Shown here: positions 34,718 through 44,660 of the stretch, one piece after another
How positions within the stretch are numbered: position 1 is the stretch's first letter
Layout of the letters: each line of letters opens with the position of its first letter
DNA from: Streptococcus sp. HPH0090
GTDB taxonomy: Bacteria > Bacillota > Bacilli > Lactobacillales > Streptococcaceae
Assembly: GCF_000411475.1 (NCBI RefSeq)
Contig: NZ_KE150466.1
Coordinates: forward strand, 52,829 to 116,828
Direction: 5' to 3'
DNA: 64,000 nt
Program-made: the position numbers and the translations under genes
The notes under the pieces: model-generated
What the model saw: the letters and a program-made list of their open reading frames with translations, nothing else
What the model was told of the DNA's origin: nothing
The model's database searches: none

Positions 34718-36687
34718 TCCTCTGTCTCCTTTTCACTAAGTTCATTAGAAATAATGGTTTTCAATTTATCACCTGCTTCTTGCAGACTCATATCTGTCAG
34801 TCGAGCAGCAGCCAAGTTGAAGTGGCCTCCACCACCCAATTCTTCCATAATCCGTTGCACATTAATCTTACTTCGACTTCGTGCAGAGATGGAAATATCC
34901 CCTTGGCGGTTTTTTGCAATAACAAAGCTAGCTTCAATGCCTGACATGGCTAACATAGTATCCGCTGCTTTACTAATCACTACAGTATCATACTCCTTAG
35001 TATCCTTGGCCTGAGCCACCAGAATAGAAGGTTGTACAGTCTGTCCTTGCAAGATGAGTTCATTCACCAATCGATACTCTTCAAAGTCAGTCGCCGCAAG
35101 TTCCTGGATCACAACACTATCACTACCACGTGTTCTTAGATAGCTCGCTACATCAAATGTTCGGCTAGTCACACGAGAGGTGAAATTCTTGGTATCTAGC
35201 ATCATACCGCCCATCAGAACACTTGCTTGAATACGACTCAATCGTGATTTCTTAGAGTTTTGGAATTGGATTAATTCCGTTACAAGTTCGCTTGCACTAC
35301 TTGCTCCACTCTCTATATAGGTGATGACTGCATTGTCTGGGAAATCCTGGTCCCGTCTATGATGGTCAATAACAATCGTTTGTGTGAACAAATCATAGAA
35401 TTCTTTTGACAAGGTCAAGGCCGTCTTAGAATGGTCTACCATCACTAATAACGAACGATTAGTGACCATCTCCATAGCCTGATTTAGAGGAAGAAGTTTT
35501 GTAACCCCCTCATTCTCTAAAAATTGAATGGCTCGATGAATGTCAGGAGACATTTGCTCAGAGTCGTAGACTACATAACTATCATTCAAGATGTTGCTAG
35601 AGAACAATTGCATCCCAACCGCAGAACCTAAAGCATCCATGTCTAAATTTTTATGACCAACAACGAATACACAATCGACACTCTTCAATTTTTCAGAGAT
35701 TGCCGTCATCATTGCTCTAGTACGTGTTCTTGTCCGCTTGATTGAAGCTGCAGAGCCGCCACCAAAATAAATTGGATTCTTCGTTTCGTCATTCTCTTTT
35801 ACGACAACTTGGTCTCCACCACGAACTTCTGCAAGATTGAGATTTGATAAAGCGACTTTACCAATACTCTCATGATCTCCATCACCGTATGATAAGCCCA
35901 TACTCATAGTCAATGGTAAATCTCTCTGTTTGGCTTCTTCACGGAAGGTATCAATTACAGAAAATTTATCCTGCATCAATTGCTCCAATACCGTATAGTC
36001 GGTAAACAAGTAAAAACGATCCATGGCCACTCTGCGAGAGAACATCTTATGTTTTCCGGTAAACTCTGCGACATAATTCGCAACAAAACTATTAATATGG
36101 CTGATATCTGATTCAGATGTTTCATTTTCTAAATCATCATAGTTATCTACCGAAATAACACCGATAACAGGGCGGCTCGTAACCAATTCTACCGTGGCTT
36201 CGTACTCTCCAGAAACGTCAAAAAAGTAGAGTACACCAGAATTTCTATCTAGGTGCACGGCGTAACGTTTTTCCCCCACATTGGCATAAATTCCAGGCGA
36301 AGATATGGATGTTTTTATAATTTCTTGAACTTGAGAATAGTCAATTTCTCCATCTTCCGTTGTCAGCATTAACTCAGCGTAGGGATTGAACCACTCAATC
36401 TCACTACTTTCCATGTTTAGTTTGACAACCCCAACAGGCATCTGTTCTAACAGTGAACTTAAACTATCTTCTGCCTGATGGTTTACGTACTGGATTTGTT
36501 CAATTTCAGTTTTCTGATAAGATTTCTTCTGAAAATAAAATAGTAAAAGAAATGCTACCATCAAGAAAAGTAAACATGCTATTGTGACTAGATTATTTTG
36601 AAGAAAAACAACCAATACGGTCATGATTATAAAGGAAATCCCAACAAATAAGTATATAAAAAAGGGATTCATTTCATTTTTTTTCAT
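34714..36687 (-). CDS. gdpP: c-di-AMP phosphodiesterase GdpP (Pde1)
   Basis: ATG 36687 gives 657 residues, the pneumococcal Pde1 length; AGAGGT precedes it. Two N-terminal membrane helices (~10-55), a degenerate PAS domain (~80-170), a degenerate GGDEF domain (~170-300) and a DHH-DHHA1 catalytic region from ~335 ('[15 protein letters not shown]', '[10 protein letters not shown]', '[12 protein letters not shown]', C-terminal '[13 protein letters not shown]'). It hydrolyses c-di-AMP to pApA, affecting potassium, osmotic and beta-lactam tolerance. All metal ligands are intact. It is the first gene of its operon. Confidence 0.96.
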   Translation of the reverse strand: MKKNEMNPFFIYLFVGISFIIMTVLVVFLQNNLVTIACLLFLMVAFLLLFYFQKKSYQKTEIEQIQYVNHQAEDSLSSLLEQMPVGVVKLNMESSEIEWFNPYAELMLTTEDGEIDYSQVQEIIKTSISSPGIYANVGEKRYAVHLDRNSGVLYFFDVSGEYEATVELVTSRPVIGVISVDNYDDLENETSESDISHINSFVANYVAEFTGKHKMFSRRVAMDRFYLFTDYTVLEQLMQDKFSVIDTFREEAKQRDLPLTMSMGLSYGDGDHESIGKVALSNLNLAEVRGGDQVVVKENDETKNPIYFGGGSAASIKRTRTRTRAMMTAISEKLKSVDCVFVVGHKNLDMDALGSAVGMQLFSSNILNDSYVVYDSEQMSPDIHRAIQFLENEGVTKLLPLNQAMEMVTNRSLLVMVDHSKTALTLSKEFYDLFTQTIVIDHHRRDQDFPDNAVITYIESGASSASELVTELIQFQNSKKSRLSRIQASVLMGGMMLDTKNFTSRVTSRTFDVASYLRTRGSDSVVIQELAATDFEEYRLVNELILQGQTVQPSILVAQAKDTKEYDTVVISKAADTMLAMSGIEASFVIAKNRQGDISISARSRSKINVQRIMEELGGGGHFNLAAARLTDMSLQEAGDKLKTIISNELSEKETEE

Positions 36688-36784
36688 TACAAACCTCTTG
36701 CGCATTATTATACCATATTTGCACTTAAAAAGCGACCTTTAAAGAAGGAAAAGCACTGATACTCGCCTGTAACACTCATTAACA

Positions 36785-36820
36785 CAAAAGGTGGTTTACA
36801 CTAGTGTAAACCACCTTTTT
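36785..36820. terminator. Perfect-palindrome terminator after hpf
   Basis: A 34-bp perfect palindrome (AAAAGGTGGTTTACACT and its complement) flanked by T on the + strand and A on the other side. It can act in both directions. Confidence 0.9.
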
Positions 36821-36838
36821 GACTAATCAAACTACTGA

Positions 36839-37387
36839 TTATGATTCTTTTACTTCAAGAAGGCCAATATCTCCATCTTCACGACGGTAAATTACATTTG
36901 TTGTTTCGTCTTCAACATCGATGTAAATGAAGAAGTCATGACCCAATAAGTCCATTTGAAGAAGGGCTTCTTCGAGGTCCATTGGTTTTAAATCAATTTG
37001 TTTTGAACGAACAACTTTTGGCTGAGCAACATCAGAATCTTCAACTAAATCGTCAGTAAATAATTGGCTAGTAGAGACTTTATTTCTGTTCTTGCGTTCA
37101 ATTTTTGTTTTATTTTTACGAATTTGACGTTCAATCTTATCTGTTACCAAATCAATTGATCCATACATATCTTGAGAAACATCTTCTGCACGAAGAGTAA
37201 TGGATCCAAGTGGGATTGTTACTTCCACCTTAGCAGTCTTTTCACGATATACTTTCAAGTTTACACGTGCATCTAATTCTTGATCTTCTTGGAAGTATTT
37301 TTCGATCTTTTCGAGTTTAGAAACTACATAATCACGAATTGCTTCTGTTACTTCTAGGTTTTCACCTCGGATACTATATTTAATCAT
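36839..37387 (-). CDS. hpf: Long-form ribosome hibernation promoting factor
   Basis: A 182-residue long HPF: the N-terminal S30AE domain (1-~100, 'MIKYSIRGENLEVTEAIRDYVVSKLEKIEKYF') binds the decoding region of the 30S subunit. A linker with 'RKNRNKVSTSQLFTDD' leads to the C-terminal dimerisation domain (~125-180, 'VVRSKQIDLKPMDLEEALLQMDLLGHDFFIY'), which brings two ribosomes together as 100S dimers. It is monocistronic, with a TTGCAA/TATAAT promoter overlapped by a cre-like sequence and a strong terminator, consistent with growth-phase or carbon control. Confidence 0.96.
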   Translation of the reverse strand: MIKYSIRGENLEVTEAIRDYVVSKLEKIEKYFQEDQELDARVNLKVYREKTAKVEVTIPLGSITLRAEDVSQDMYGSIDLVTDKIERQIRKNKTKIERKNRNKVSTSQLFTDDLVEDSDVAQPKVVRSKQIDLKPMDLEEALLQMDLLGHDFFIYIDVEDETTNVIYRREDGDIGLLEVKES

Positions 37388-37428
37388 ATAAGTACCTTCT
37401 TTCTAAACATATTTGTTTTTCTATATTT

Positions 37429-37457
37429 ATTATAACGCTTTCAAAAAATTATTGCAA
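37429..37457 (-). promoter_or_regulatory. hpf promoter with overlapping cre-like site
   Basis: Minus strand: TTGCAA (37452-37457), a 17-bp spacer and TATAAT (37429-37434). The 16-mer TTGAAAGCGTTATAAT (minus, 37429-37444) matches the cre consensus with one mismatch and covers the -10 box. Confidence 0.65.
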
Positions 37458-37466
37458 TCTTTTTCC

Positions 37467-38129
37467 TCATCTTACGAGGGAAAATGTTCGAACCTCCTCT
37501 GCTCCTGCATTCTCAAGCAATCTCTTCACACGATTAACGGTTGCTCCAGTAGTATAAATATCATCAATCAAAAGAATCTTCTTGGGAATCGTGACACCAG
37601 CTTTAATAAAAAATGGAAGTTCCGTGGCCAATCGCTCTGAACGATTTTTTGAAGAACTTGCTTTCTCGTCATTTTTTCCCAAAAAATCATGATAAGAGAG
37701 TCCTGTAGCTTCAATTAAACCCTCAACCTGATTAAATCCTCTTTTAGAAAACCTTTCTGAACTTAAAGGTATTATAAGAAATTGAAACTCTTTGTATTTT
37801 TTTAATCTCTCCCTTAAAATTGATGCGAAAATCTTTCTCAGAAGATAGTCTCCATCAAACTTATATCGACTAAAGTAATCCTTCATTGCTTCATTATAAG
37901 TAAAAATTGCTTCATGGTCTACGTCAACTCCCTCTTTACACCATGATTGACAGTCTTGACACGAAGTTGACACTCCTATTTTGTAGCAGTTTGGACAATG
38001 CTCTTCCCCAATCTTTTCAAAATTTAAGAAACATACTGAACAGAGTAAACTCTCCTCCTTGTTCAACAAAAGAAGACTACTGAAGGTTAGATTATTTTTT
38101 AAATGTTGTCCACAGAGTAAACAAGTCAT
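37467..38129 (-). CDS. comFC: Competence protein ComFC
   Basis: A 220-residue ComF/GntX-type protein with N-terminal zinc-binding cysteines ('CLLCGQHL', 'CSVCFLNF', 'HCPNCYKIG', 'CQDCQSWC') and a phosphoribosyltransferase-like C-terminus with the PRPP loop 'KILLIDDIYTTGATVNRVKRLL' (about 185-205). It is needed for uptake of transforming DNA with ComFA. The start overlaps the comFA stop by ATGA. Transcription is from the ComX box in front of comFA. Confidence 0.94.
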   Translation of the reverse strand: MTCLLCGQHLKNNLTFSSLLLLNKEESLLCSVCFLNFEKIGEEHCPNCYKIGVSTSCQDCQSWCKEGVDVDHEAIFTYNEAMKDYFSRYKFDGDYLLRKIFASILRERLKKYKEFQFLIIPLSSERFSKRGFNQVEGLIEATGLSYHDFLGKNDEKASSSKNRSERLATELPFFIKAGVTIPKKILLIDDIYTTGATVNRVKRLLENAGAEEVRTFSLVR

Positions 38130-39424
38130 AAGCCTGCCTCCTTGTTCATCAGTTTAATTTCTTTAATGGCATTCTTAATCGAACGATTCAATCCATCATG
38201 AAAGAAAATCAAATCTCCAGTTGGTCTATCCATGCTACGACCAACTCTCCCTCCAATTTGTATGAGACTTGATTTTGTAAAGAGGCGATGGTTTGCTTCA
38301 ACGACACATACATCGACACACGGAAAGGTAACTCCGCGTTCTAATATGGTTGTGCTTATCAATATGGTTAATTCTCTATCCCTAAATGCTTGAACTTGTT
38401 CTAATCGGTCTTCAGTAACCGAAGATACGAAACCAATTTTCTCATTTGGAAACTGCAGTTGCAAGATTTCCTTTAACTTCTCTCCTTTTTTAATCTCTGA
38501 AGCGAAAATTAGTAATGGATAGCTTGATTTTCGTTGTTTTTCTATATAGCTTTTTAATTTTGGGGGGAGACGATGTTTGTCTAAGTAATTGTCCAATTCA
38601 GATAGCCAGACTGGTTTAGGAATTATTAAGGGGTTACCATGAAACCGCCTTGGTAGACTCAACCTTTTTAACTCTCCTAAGCGAACCTTTTTATCCAATT
38701 CATCTGTAGAGGTTGCTGTAAGGAAAATGCTGAGCCCTTTTTCCTTTACACAATTCTTTACAGCTTTGTAAAGCATCTTGTTGTCAACATAGGGAAAAGC
38801 ATCAACTTCATCAACTATTAGTAAATCAAAAGCTTGATAAAATTTTAATAACTGGTGGGTCGTTGCAACAACTAGAGGTGTCCGAAAATATGGTTCAGAT
38901 TCACCATGCAACAACGCGATGTCACAGGCAAAATCATTTTGTAGTCTTTTATATAACTCCAAACAAACATCTATCCGGGGGCTCGCTAAACAAACTGCCC
39001 CACCATCATTAATGACTTTCGCCACAACTTGATAAATCATCTCTGTTTTCCCAGCGCCAGTCACGGCATGAACTAAAGTTGGCTGCTGACTATCTACAGC
39101 TTTAAGTAATCCTTTTGATACTTTCTCTTGAAATGGAGTCAATTGTCCCTGCCATTTAAGAATCTCTTGCTTTGGAAATTCTTCCTGAGGGAAATAATAT
39201 AAACTTTGATCACTCCTAACTCGCTTCATCAACAGACATTCTCGACAGTAGTATGCATCAATGGGCAATAACCATTCTTCTTGAATCACACTATCACATC
39301 GTTGACAAACTAGTTTTCCCTTCTCTTTTCGCATACTTGGGAGTTTCACTGCTAACTCACGCTCTGCTACACTTAATTCCTCTTCAGTAAAAAGACGTCC
39401 TAGATAATTCGAATCTATTTTCAT
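38126..39424 (-). CDS. comFA: Competence DNA-translocation helicase ComFA
   Basis: A 432-residue DEAD-like ATPase. N-terminal Cys4 zinc motif ('CQRCDSV' and 'YYCRECLL', about 40-75), Walker A 'HAVTGAGKTEMIYQVV' (about 120), the DEAD-like box 'LLIVDEVDAF', motif III 'FLTATST' and C-terminal helicase motif 'QIGGRVGRSMDRPTG'. It drives single-stranded DNA through ComEC during transformation. A perfect ComX box on the minus strand ends eight bases before the ATG, which leaves almost no leader. It is the first gene of the comFA-comFC operon. Confidence 0.95.
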   Translation of the reverse strand: MKIDSNYLGRLFTEEELSVAERELAVKLPSMRKEKGKLVCQRCDSVIQEEWLLPIDAYYCRECLLMKRVRSDQSLYYFPQEEFPKQEILKWQGQLTPFQEKVSKGLLKAVDSQQPTLVHAVTGAGKTEMIYQVVAKVINDGGAVCLASPRIDVCLELYKRLQNDFACDIALLHGESEPYFRTPLVVATTHQLLKFYQAFDLLIVDEVDAFPYVDNKMLYKAVKNCVKEKGLSIFLTATSTDELDKKVRLGELKRLSLPRRFHGNPLIIPKPVWLSELDNYLDKHRLPPKLKSYIEKQRKSSYPLLIFASEIKKGEKLKEILQLQFPNEKIGFVSSVTEDRLEQVQAFRDRELTILISTTILERGVTFPCVDVCVVEANHRLFTKSSLIQIGGRVGRSMDRPTGDLIFFHDGLNRSIKNAIKEIKLMNKEAGL

Positions 39425-39431
39425 ACTTCTT

Positions 39432-39439
39432 TATTCGTA
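39432..39439 (-). promoter_or_regulatory. Perfect ComX (com/cin) box of comFA
   Basis: Minus-strand TACGAATA, the exact late-competence box recognised by the ComX sigma factor. It lies seven bases from the comFA start codon, so transcription would start at or very near the ATG. Confidence 0.85.
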
Positions 39440-39467
39440 AAATCTAGAACTTTATCCTATTTTTTAG

Positions 39468-39473
39468 TACAAT
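39468..39473 (+). promoter_or_regulatory. -10 box of yigZ
   Basis: TACAAT ends six bases before ATG 39480, and no Shine-Dalgarno is visible between them. The arrangement predicts a leaderless or nearly leaderless message. Confidence 0.5.
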
Positions 39474-39479
39474 AAAAAT

Positions 39480-40115
39480 ATGGAATGTAGAACAATTAAA
39501 GAGGATGGACAAGTCCAAGAAGAAATCAAAAAATCACGCTTTATTTGCCATGCAAAGCGCGTCTATAGTGAAGAAGAAGCTCGAGCTTTCATCACTGCTA
39601 TTAAGAAAGAACACTATAAAGCGACCCACAACTGCTCTGCTTTTATTATCGGTGAGCGGAGTGAAATTAAACGAACTAGTGACGATGGAGAACCAAGCGG
39701 AACTGCTGGAGTACCAATGCTAGGAGTGTTAGAAAATCACAATTTAACTAATGTCTGTGTGGTTGTTACCCGTTATTTCGGTGGTATTAAACTAGGTGCT
39801 GGGGGGCTCATTCGCGCTTATGCTGGTAGTGTCGCCTTAGCTGTTAAAGAGATTGGAATTGTAGAAATTAAAGAACAAGCAGGGATTCAGATTCAAATGA
39901 GTTATGCTCAATATCAAGAATATGGAAATTTTCTTAAAGAACATAATCTCATGGAACTTGAAACAAATTTCACTGATCAGGTCGAAACAATCATCTTTGT
40001 TGATAAGGAAGATAAAGAAGCTATCAAAGCTTCTCTCATAGAATTTTTCAATGGAAAAGTCACCTTAATTGATCAGGGCTTACGAGAGGTTGAGGTTCCT
40101 GTTAACTTAGGGTAA
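39480..40115 (+). CDS. YigZ/IMPACT family protein
   Basis: A 211-residue member of the UPF0029/IMPACT family: N-terminal domain with 'KKSRFICHAKRV', 'HNCSAFIIG', 'SDDGEPSGTAGVPML' and 'VVVTRYFGGIKLGAGGLIRAY' (about 20-125), and a C-terminal ferredoxin-like domain (~140-205). The eukaryotic relative IMPACT regulates translation through Gcn1; the bacterial role is unclear. It is divergent from comFA, with only 55 bp between the start codons. Confidence 0.93.
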   Translation: MECRTIKEDGQVQEEIKKSRFICHAKRVYSEEEARAFITAIKKEHYKATHNCSAFIIGERSEIKRTSDDGEPSGTAGVPMLGVLENHNLTNVCVVVTRYFGGIKLGAGGLIRAYAGSVALAVKEIGIVEIKEQAGIQIQMSYAQYQEYGNFLKEHNLMELETNFTDQVETIIFVDKEDKEAIKASLIEFFNGKVTLIDQGLREVEVPVNLG

Positions 40116-40170
40116 AATAAAGAAATGCTACCTTATCATCTAATTTTCCTCATTTATATCTGATATAAAA

Positions 40171-40198
40171 AAATCCTATCGCTTCGATAGGATTTCTA
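40171..40198 (+). terminator. Terminator after yigZ
   Basis: An 11-bp perfect stem (AAATCCTATCG/CGATAGGATTT) with a three-base loop and a modest T tract. Confidence 0.8.
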
Positions 40199-40201
40199 TA
40201 T

Positions 40202-40230
40202 TTTACAAAAGGCAAAGTTAGCGTTATACT
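40202..40230 (+). promoter_or_regulatory. cysK promoter
   Basis: TTTACA, a 17-bp spacer and TATACT, 29 bp before the cysK ATG. Confidence 0.85.
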
Positions 40231-40259
40231 AGTAGCATCTTATATATAGAGGTGCTAAT

Positions 40260-41186
40260 ATGGCGATTTATAACAATATCACTGAACTTGTCGGTAGAAC
40301 ACCGATTGTTAAATTGAACAACATCGTACCTGAGGGTGCAGCAGATGTTTACGTAAAACTAGAAGCCTTTAACCCAGGGTCATCCGTTAAAGACCGCATT
40401 GCTCTAAGCATGATTGAAAAAGCTGAACAAGAAGGCAAACTTAAACCTGGTTCTACTATTGTAGAGGCAACAAGCGGAAACACTGGTATCGGTCTTTCAT
40501 GGGTTGGTGCTGCTAAAGGCTACAAAGTTGTCATCGTTATGCCTGAGACAATGAGTGTAGAACGTCGTAAAATCATCCAAGCATATGGTGCTGAACTCGT
40601 TCTAACTCCAGGAAGTGAAGGTATGAAAGGTGCTATTGCTAAAGCTGAAGAAATCGCTGCTGAACGTGATGGTTTCCTACCTTTGCAATTTATCAACCAA
40701 GCTAACCCAGAAGTTCACGAAAGAACAACAGGAGCTGAAATTCTAGCTGATTTCGGAGCTGACGGTTTAGATGCTTTTGTTGCCGGTGTTGGTACTGGAG
40801 GAACTATTTCAGGTGTTTCTCATGCTCTTAAAGCTGCGAATTCAAACATTCAAGTTTTTGCAGTTGAGGCAGACGAATCCGCTATCTTATCAGGTGAAAA
40901 ACCTGGACCTCATAAGATTCAAGGTATCTCTGCTGGATTCATCCCAGAAACACTTGACACAAAAGCTTACGATGGTATCGTTCGCGTAACATCAGACAAT
41001 GCTCTTGCACTTGGTCGTGAGATCGGTGGAAAAGAAGGGTTCTTAGTAGGTATTTCTTCTGCTGCAGCTATCTATGCAGCAATTGAAGTCGCTAAAAAAC
41101 TTGGAGCAGGTAAAAAAGTCCTTGCGCTTGCACCAGATAACGGAGAACGTTACCTATCTACAACTCTCTATGAATTCGAAGTGTAG
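40260..41186 (+). CDS. cysK: Cysteine synthase A (O-acetylserine sulfhydrylase)
   Basis: A 308-residue PLP enzyme of the beta family. The PLP lysine is in '[16 protein letters not shown]' (about residue 43), the substrate loop is '[15 protein letters not shown]' and the phosphate-binding loop is '[15 protein letters not shown]' (about 175-190). It makes cysteine from O-acetylserine and sulfide. It is monocistronic with clear promoter, AGAGGTG Shine-Dalgarno and terminator. No CymR-type operator was recognised. Confidence 0.97.
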   Translation: MAIYNNITELVGRTPIVKLNNIVPEGAADVYVKLEAFNPGSSVKDRIALSMIEKAEQEGKLKPGSTIVEATSGNTGIGLSWVGAAKGYKVVIVMPETMSVERRKIIQAYGAELVLTPGSEGMKGAIAKAEEIAAERDGFLPLQFINQANPEVHERTTGAEILADFGADGLDAFVAGVGTGGTISGVSHALKAANSNIQVFAVEADESAILSGEKPGPHKIQGISAGFIPETLDTKAYDGIVRVTSDNALALGREIGGKEGFLVGISSAAAIYAAIEVAKKLGAGKKVLALAPDNGERYLSTTLYEFEV

Positions 41187-41200
41187 TCTCCTAAATACAC

Positions 41201-41226
41201 AAAGCCCTTATTTAAGGGCTTTTTAA
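41201..41226 (+). terminator. Terminator after cysK
   Basis: Stem AAAGCCCTTA/TAAGGGCTTT with a two-base centre, then T-rich sequence. Confidence 0.88.
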
Positions 41227-41243
41227 TTTTCTATAAAAGAAAA

Positions 41244-41276
41244 GAAAAAGGAAGCAAACTTGCTTCCTCTTTTTAT
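41244..41276 (-). terminator. Terminator after tsf
   Basis: Stem AGGAAGCAA/TTGCTTCCT with a tiny loop; on the minus strand the stem is followed by TTTTTC. Confidence 0.85.
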
Positions 41277-41278
41277 TA

Positions 41279-42319
41279 TTAGTTATTCAAAGCTGCTGCC
41301 ATTGTAGCTGCAACTTCAGCTTCAAAGTCATTTGCAGCTTTTTCGATACCTTCACCAACTTCAAAGCGAGCGAACTCAACTACTGTAGCGTTAACTGATT
41401 CAAGGTATGCTTCAACTGTCTTGCTGTCATCCATGATGTAGACTTGAGCAAGAAGAGTGTAGGCTTGGTCAACTTTTGTGTTGTCCAAGAAGAAGCGATC
41501 CATTTTACCAGGGATGATTTTATCCCAGATTTTTTCTGGTTTACCTTCAGCTGCCAATTCAGCTTTGATATCTTCTTCAGCTTGAGCAACCACTTCGTCA
41601 GTCAATTGAGCTTTAGAACCATACTTAAGGTGTGGAAGAGCTGGTTTACCAACCATTGCACGGCTTTCGTTATCTTGGTCGATAACGTGGTTCAATTGTG
41701 CCAACTCATCTTTAACAAATTGCTCATCCAATTCTTTATATGAAAGAACTGTTGGTTTCATTGCAGCGATGTGCATTGAGATTTGTTTAGCAAGCGCTTC
41801 GTCTCCACCTTCGATTACAGAGATAACACCGATACGTCCACCATTGTGTTGGTATGCTCCGAAGTGTTGTGCATCTGTTTTTTCAAGCAAAGCAAAACGA
41901 CGGAATGAGATTTTTTCACCGATTGTAGCTGTTGCAGATACATATGCAGCTTCAAGAGTTTCACCTGAAGGCATTGTCAAAGCAAGAGCTTCTTCGTTGT
42001 TAGCTGGTTTACCTTCAGCGATGACTTTCGCAGTTGCATTTACCAACTCAACGAATTGAGCATTTTTCGCAACGAAGTCAGTTTCAGCATTTACTTCAAC
42101 TACTGCTGCAACGTTACCGTTAACAAATACGCCAGTCAAACCTTCAGCTGCAACACGGTCAGCTTTCTTAGCTGCCTTAGCCATACCTTTTTCGCGAAGC
42201 AATTCGATCGCTTTTTCGATATCACCTTCAACTTCAACCAATGCTTTCTTAGCGTCCATAACACCAGCACCAGATTTTTCACGCAACTCTTTAACAAGTT
42301 TAGCTGTAATTTCTGCCAT
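41279..42319 (-). CDS. tsf: Translation elongation factor Ts
   Basis: A 346-residue EF-Ts with the N-terminal UBA-like domain ('[38 protein letters not shown]'), the EF-Tu contact 'TDFVAKN' (about residue 80) and two core subdomains to the end. It exchanges GDP for GTP on EF-Tu. It contains the extra insertion seen in streptococcal EF-Ts (about 190-260), longer than the E. coli protein. It is cotranscribed after rpsB, with a stem-loop between them. Confidence 0.97.
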   Translation of the reverse strand: MAEITAKLVKELREKSGAGVMDAKKALVEVEGDIEKAIELLREKGMAKAAKKADRVAAEGLTGVFVNGNVAAVVEVNAETDFVAKNAQFVELVNATAKVIAEGKPANNEEALALTMPSGETLEAAYVSATATIGEKISFRRFALLEKTDAQHFGAYQHNGGRIGVISVIEGGDEALAKQISMHIAAMKPTVLSYKELDEQFVKDELAQLNHVIDQDNESRAMVGKPALPHLKYGSKAQLTDEVVAQAEEDIKAELAAEGKPEKIWDKIIPGKMDRFFLDNTKVDQAYTLLAQVYIMDDSKTVEAYLESVNATVVEFARFEVGEGIEKAANDFEAEVAATMAAALNN

Positions 42320-42346
42320 TTTGATTCTCCTATATTTTTTAAAAAT

Positions 42347-42375
42347 AGGAGAGCCGGGCTAAGCCCCGCCCTCCT
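42347..42375 (-). other. Stem-loop between rpsB and tsf
   Basis: An imperfect GC-rich stem (AGGAG-x-GC-x-GGGC with the complementary arm and loop TAA) lies in the rpsB-tsf gap. No U-run follows, so it is more likely a processing or stability element, or a weak attenuator, than a terminator. Confidence 0.5.
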
Positions 42376-42397
42376 AGGTAATGATTACTTATTTGAA

Positions 42398-43177
42398 TTA
42401 AGCGTTGTCGCCTTCTACAACTTCAACGATTTCTTCGATTGAGTCTGCTTGAGCTTCAGAAGCTGCAAATTCAGCTTCAACTGCCGCTGCGTCTTCACCT
42501 TGACGACCTTCGATGATTGCGTCAGCCAATTTAGCTGTAATCAATTTAACAGCGCGGATAGCGTCATCGTTAGCTGGGATGATTACATCGATATCGTCTG
42601 GGTCAGTGTTTGTGTCAACCATCGCTACAACTGGGATACCCAATTTTTTAGCTTCTTTAACAGCGATTTGCTCTTTATGTGGGTCAACTACGTACATTAC
42701 GTCAGGTATACGAGGCATATCTTCGATACCACCCAAGAATTTTTCAAGACGTGCACGTTGTTTGTTAAGAAGTGCAACTTCTTTCTTAGGAAGAACGTCG
42801 AAGATTCCTTCTTCTTCCATACGTTTGATTTCTTTCAAACGAGCGATACGTTTTTGGATAGTTCCCCAGTTAGTAAGAGTTCCACCCAACCAACGGTGGT
42901 TGATGTAGTATTGACCAGAACGCTCTGCTTCTTCTTTAACAGCGTCAGCAGCTTGTTTCTTAGTACCAACGAACAATACAACTGCATCGTTAGCTGCAGC
43001 ATCACGCATGAAGTCGTATGCTTGGTCAGCGTATTTTACAGTTTGTTGCAAGTCGATAACGTGGATTCCGTTACGTTCAGTGAAGATGTACTTAGCCATC
43101 TTAGGGTTCCAGCGACGAGTTTGGTGACCGAAGTGTACACCAGCCTCAAGAAGTTGTTTCATTGAAATTACTGCCAT
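42398..43177 (-). CDS. rpsB: 30S ribosomal protein S2
   Basis: ATG 43177 gives 259 residues and has AAAGGAG eight bases upstream; the longer frame to 43225 is a leader artefact. Conserved blocks: '[19 protein letters not shown]', '[14 protein letters not shown]' and '[26 protein letters not shown]'. It ends in an acidic tail ('[12 protein letters not shown]'). It is the first gene of the rpsB-tsf operon, with a ~110-base leader that could hold an S2 autoregulatory structure, which I could not define. Confidence 0.97.
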   Translation of the reverse strand: MAVISMKQLLEAGVHFGHQTRRWNPKMAKYIFTERNGIHVIDLQQTVKYADQAYDFMRDAAANDAVVLFVGTKKQAADAVKEEAERSGQYYINHRWLGGTLTNWGTIQKRIARLKEIKRMEEEGIFDVLPKKEVALLNKQRARLEKFLGGIEDMPRIPDVMYVVDPHKEQIAVKEAKKLGIPVVAMVDTNTDPDDIDVIIPANDDAIRAVKLITAKLADAIIEGRQGEDAAAVEAEFAASEAQADSIEEIVEVVEGDNA

Positions 43178-43292
43178 GAGTATTTCTCCTTTTTGTTTTT
43201 TCCTCTTCTTGATTTCAACTTGCAAAACGACCCAAAGGCAACGGCTTCACAATTCATCAAGAATGAGTATTATCGTTCACACGACAAGTTTC

Positions 43293-43321
43293 ATTTTATC
43301 ACAATTTCTCAATATTTACAA
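43293..43321 (-). promoter_or_regulatory. rpsB promoter
   Basis: Minus strand: TTGTAA (43316-43321), a 17-bp spacer and TAAAAT (43293-43298) with an upstream TG extension. Confidence 0.8.
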
Positions 43322-43366
43322 GCGATTTTGGTAGTTTTTTAGCAGAACTTAACAATTTAAAGATAA

Positions 43367-43394
43367 GAAAAGAGACTCGAAAAGAGTCTCAATT
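43367..43394 (-). terminator. Terminator after pcsB
   Basis: A seven-bp stem (GAGACTC/GAGTCTC) with a five-base loop, followed on the minus strand by TTTTC. Confidence 0.8.
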
Positions 43395-43400
43395 TTTTCA

Positions 43401-44615
43401 TTAGTTTGGATAGATGTAAGTTACGTAACCTTCAGAAGTTGTAGTTGGGTTGAACCATCCACGTTTGTTACCGATTGTACGATCTCCACCGTAGTTAGAT
43501 TCTGATACTTGGATGCTTGTTGTAGATGAAACAGCTGTAACAACCGCTACGTGTCCATATCCACCATCATTCCAACATGCAATCGCACCAACTTGTGGTT
43601 GAGAACCTGTACGGAAACCTGCTGCAGCTGCACTTGTTGCCCACTGCGCTCCATTACCCCAGTAATCTCCAGCCCAAGGAGCTAATGTCTTAGCTCCCCA
43701 AGTACATTCACCTGTTGGATAACTAGAAGCATTTGTACTGTATGTAGGACGTTGGCTTACTGTAGTTGCTGCAGGTGTGTAGCTTGAATCATCATCTGAT
43801 GATGAAGAAGAGCTTGAGCTTGAAGTTGCTTGCACTTGTGCAGCAAATGTTGTATTTGCTGAAGCTGCAACTGTTTCTTGTTGGCTTGCTTGTTTAGCTT
43901 TGTATGCCGCCTCGGCTTCAGCTGCTGCTTTAGCTTCTGCTTCAGCTGCTGCTTTTTGCTCTAACAAGGTTGCTTTTTCACCTTCTGCAGTTGCCTTTTC
44001 AGCCGCAAGATTCAACTCAGCAACTTTCAACTCAGCTTGTTTTGTTGTCAAAGCTTGAGCGTCGTCAGCAAGTGTTTGTTGGTTAGCAACAACTGTGTTG
44101 ATTGCTTCATTATTTGCAACTTGTTTTTCAGCGATTGCTTTTTTATCTTCTTTTTGTTGTTGCAACATTTTATTGTTTGCTGATACGATTTCACTCATAG
44201 CTGCAACACGAGAAATAGCTTCTGTGATTGAGTCAGAGTTAATAATCGTATTAATGTAGCTTGTAGCAGTTCCGTTAGTTTGTGCGCTACGAGCTTGATT
44301 TTCAAGCGATTCGTTACGAGCTACGATATTTTTTGAAAGCTCTGTGATTTCACCTTCAAGTTTTTTAGATTCTTCTTGAAGTTTTTCATTCTCAGTTTGC
44401 AACTTTTCTTGTTCTGTTTGAATAGCTGTTACTTGAGTTTGAACTTCATCAACTTGTTTTTGAGCTTCCTTCTGTTGTGTTGTTAACTCACTAATTTTGC
44501 TATCTTGAGCAGCAATTTTTTCATCTGTTGTATTGGCTTTAACACTTGAAAGCACAGCTCCATTTGAAAGCAATACTGTACTTAACATAAGTGATGCTAG
44601 AATTTTTTTCTTCAT
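43401..44615 (-). CDS. pcsB: PcsB peptidoglycan hydrolase of cell division
   Basis: A 404-residue secreted protein: signal peptide (1-~27), a long coiled-coil region (~32-255, Gln/Glu/Lys-rich then Ala-rich), a Ser-rich linker ('[13 protein letters not shown]', about 268-280) and a C-terminal CHAP domain (~295-402) with catalytic Cys in '[16 protein letters not shown]' and His in 'GGYGHVAVV'. In pneumococcus it is activated by FtsEX and splits septal peptidoglycan; it is essential or nearly so. A WalR(VicR)-type box precedes the gene, matching its known control by WalRK. Confidence 0.95.
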   Translation of the reverse strand: MKKKILASLMLSTVLLSNGAVLSSVKANTTDEKIAAQDSKISELTTQQKEAQKQVDEVQTQVTAIQTEQEKLQTENEKLQEESKKLEGEITELSKNIVARNESLENQARSAQTNGTATSYINTIINSDSITEAISRVAAMSEIVSANNKMLQQQKEDKKAIAEKQVANNEAINTVVANQQTLADDAQALTTKQAELKVAELNLAAEKATAEGEKATLLEQKAAAEAEAKAAAEAEAAYKAKQASQQETVAASANTTFAAQVQATSSSSSSSSSDDDSSYTPAATTVSQRPTYSTNASSYPTGECTWGAKTLAPWAGDYWGNGAQWATSAAAAGFRTGSQPQVGAIACWNDGGYGHVAVVTAVSSTTSIQVSESNYGGDRTIGNKRGWFNPTTTSEGYVTYIYPN

Positions 44616-44650
44616 AAGTGTAAATACTCCTTCTTTAAAAAGACAATACT

Positions 44651-44656
44651 AGTATA
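44651..44656 (-). promoter_or_regulatory. -10 box of pcsB
   Basis: Minus-strand TATACT, 35 bp before the ATG. No recognisable -35 lies 17 bp upstream, as expected for an activator-dependent promoter; the WalR box lies 21 bp upstream. Confidence 0.6.
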
Positions 44657-44660
44657 TCAA

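Noticed and set aside
41444..42442. Several + strand ORFs opposite tsf and the rpsB 3' end
   Set aside because: Shadow frames of tsf/rpsB with no family resemblance or translation signals.
42449..43165. 238-residue + strand ORF opposite rpsB
   Set aside because: It mirrors a highly conserved ribosomal protein gene, is Cys/Phe/Ser-rich without motifs and has no Shine-Dalgarno; an antisense shadow of strong codon bias.
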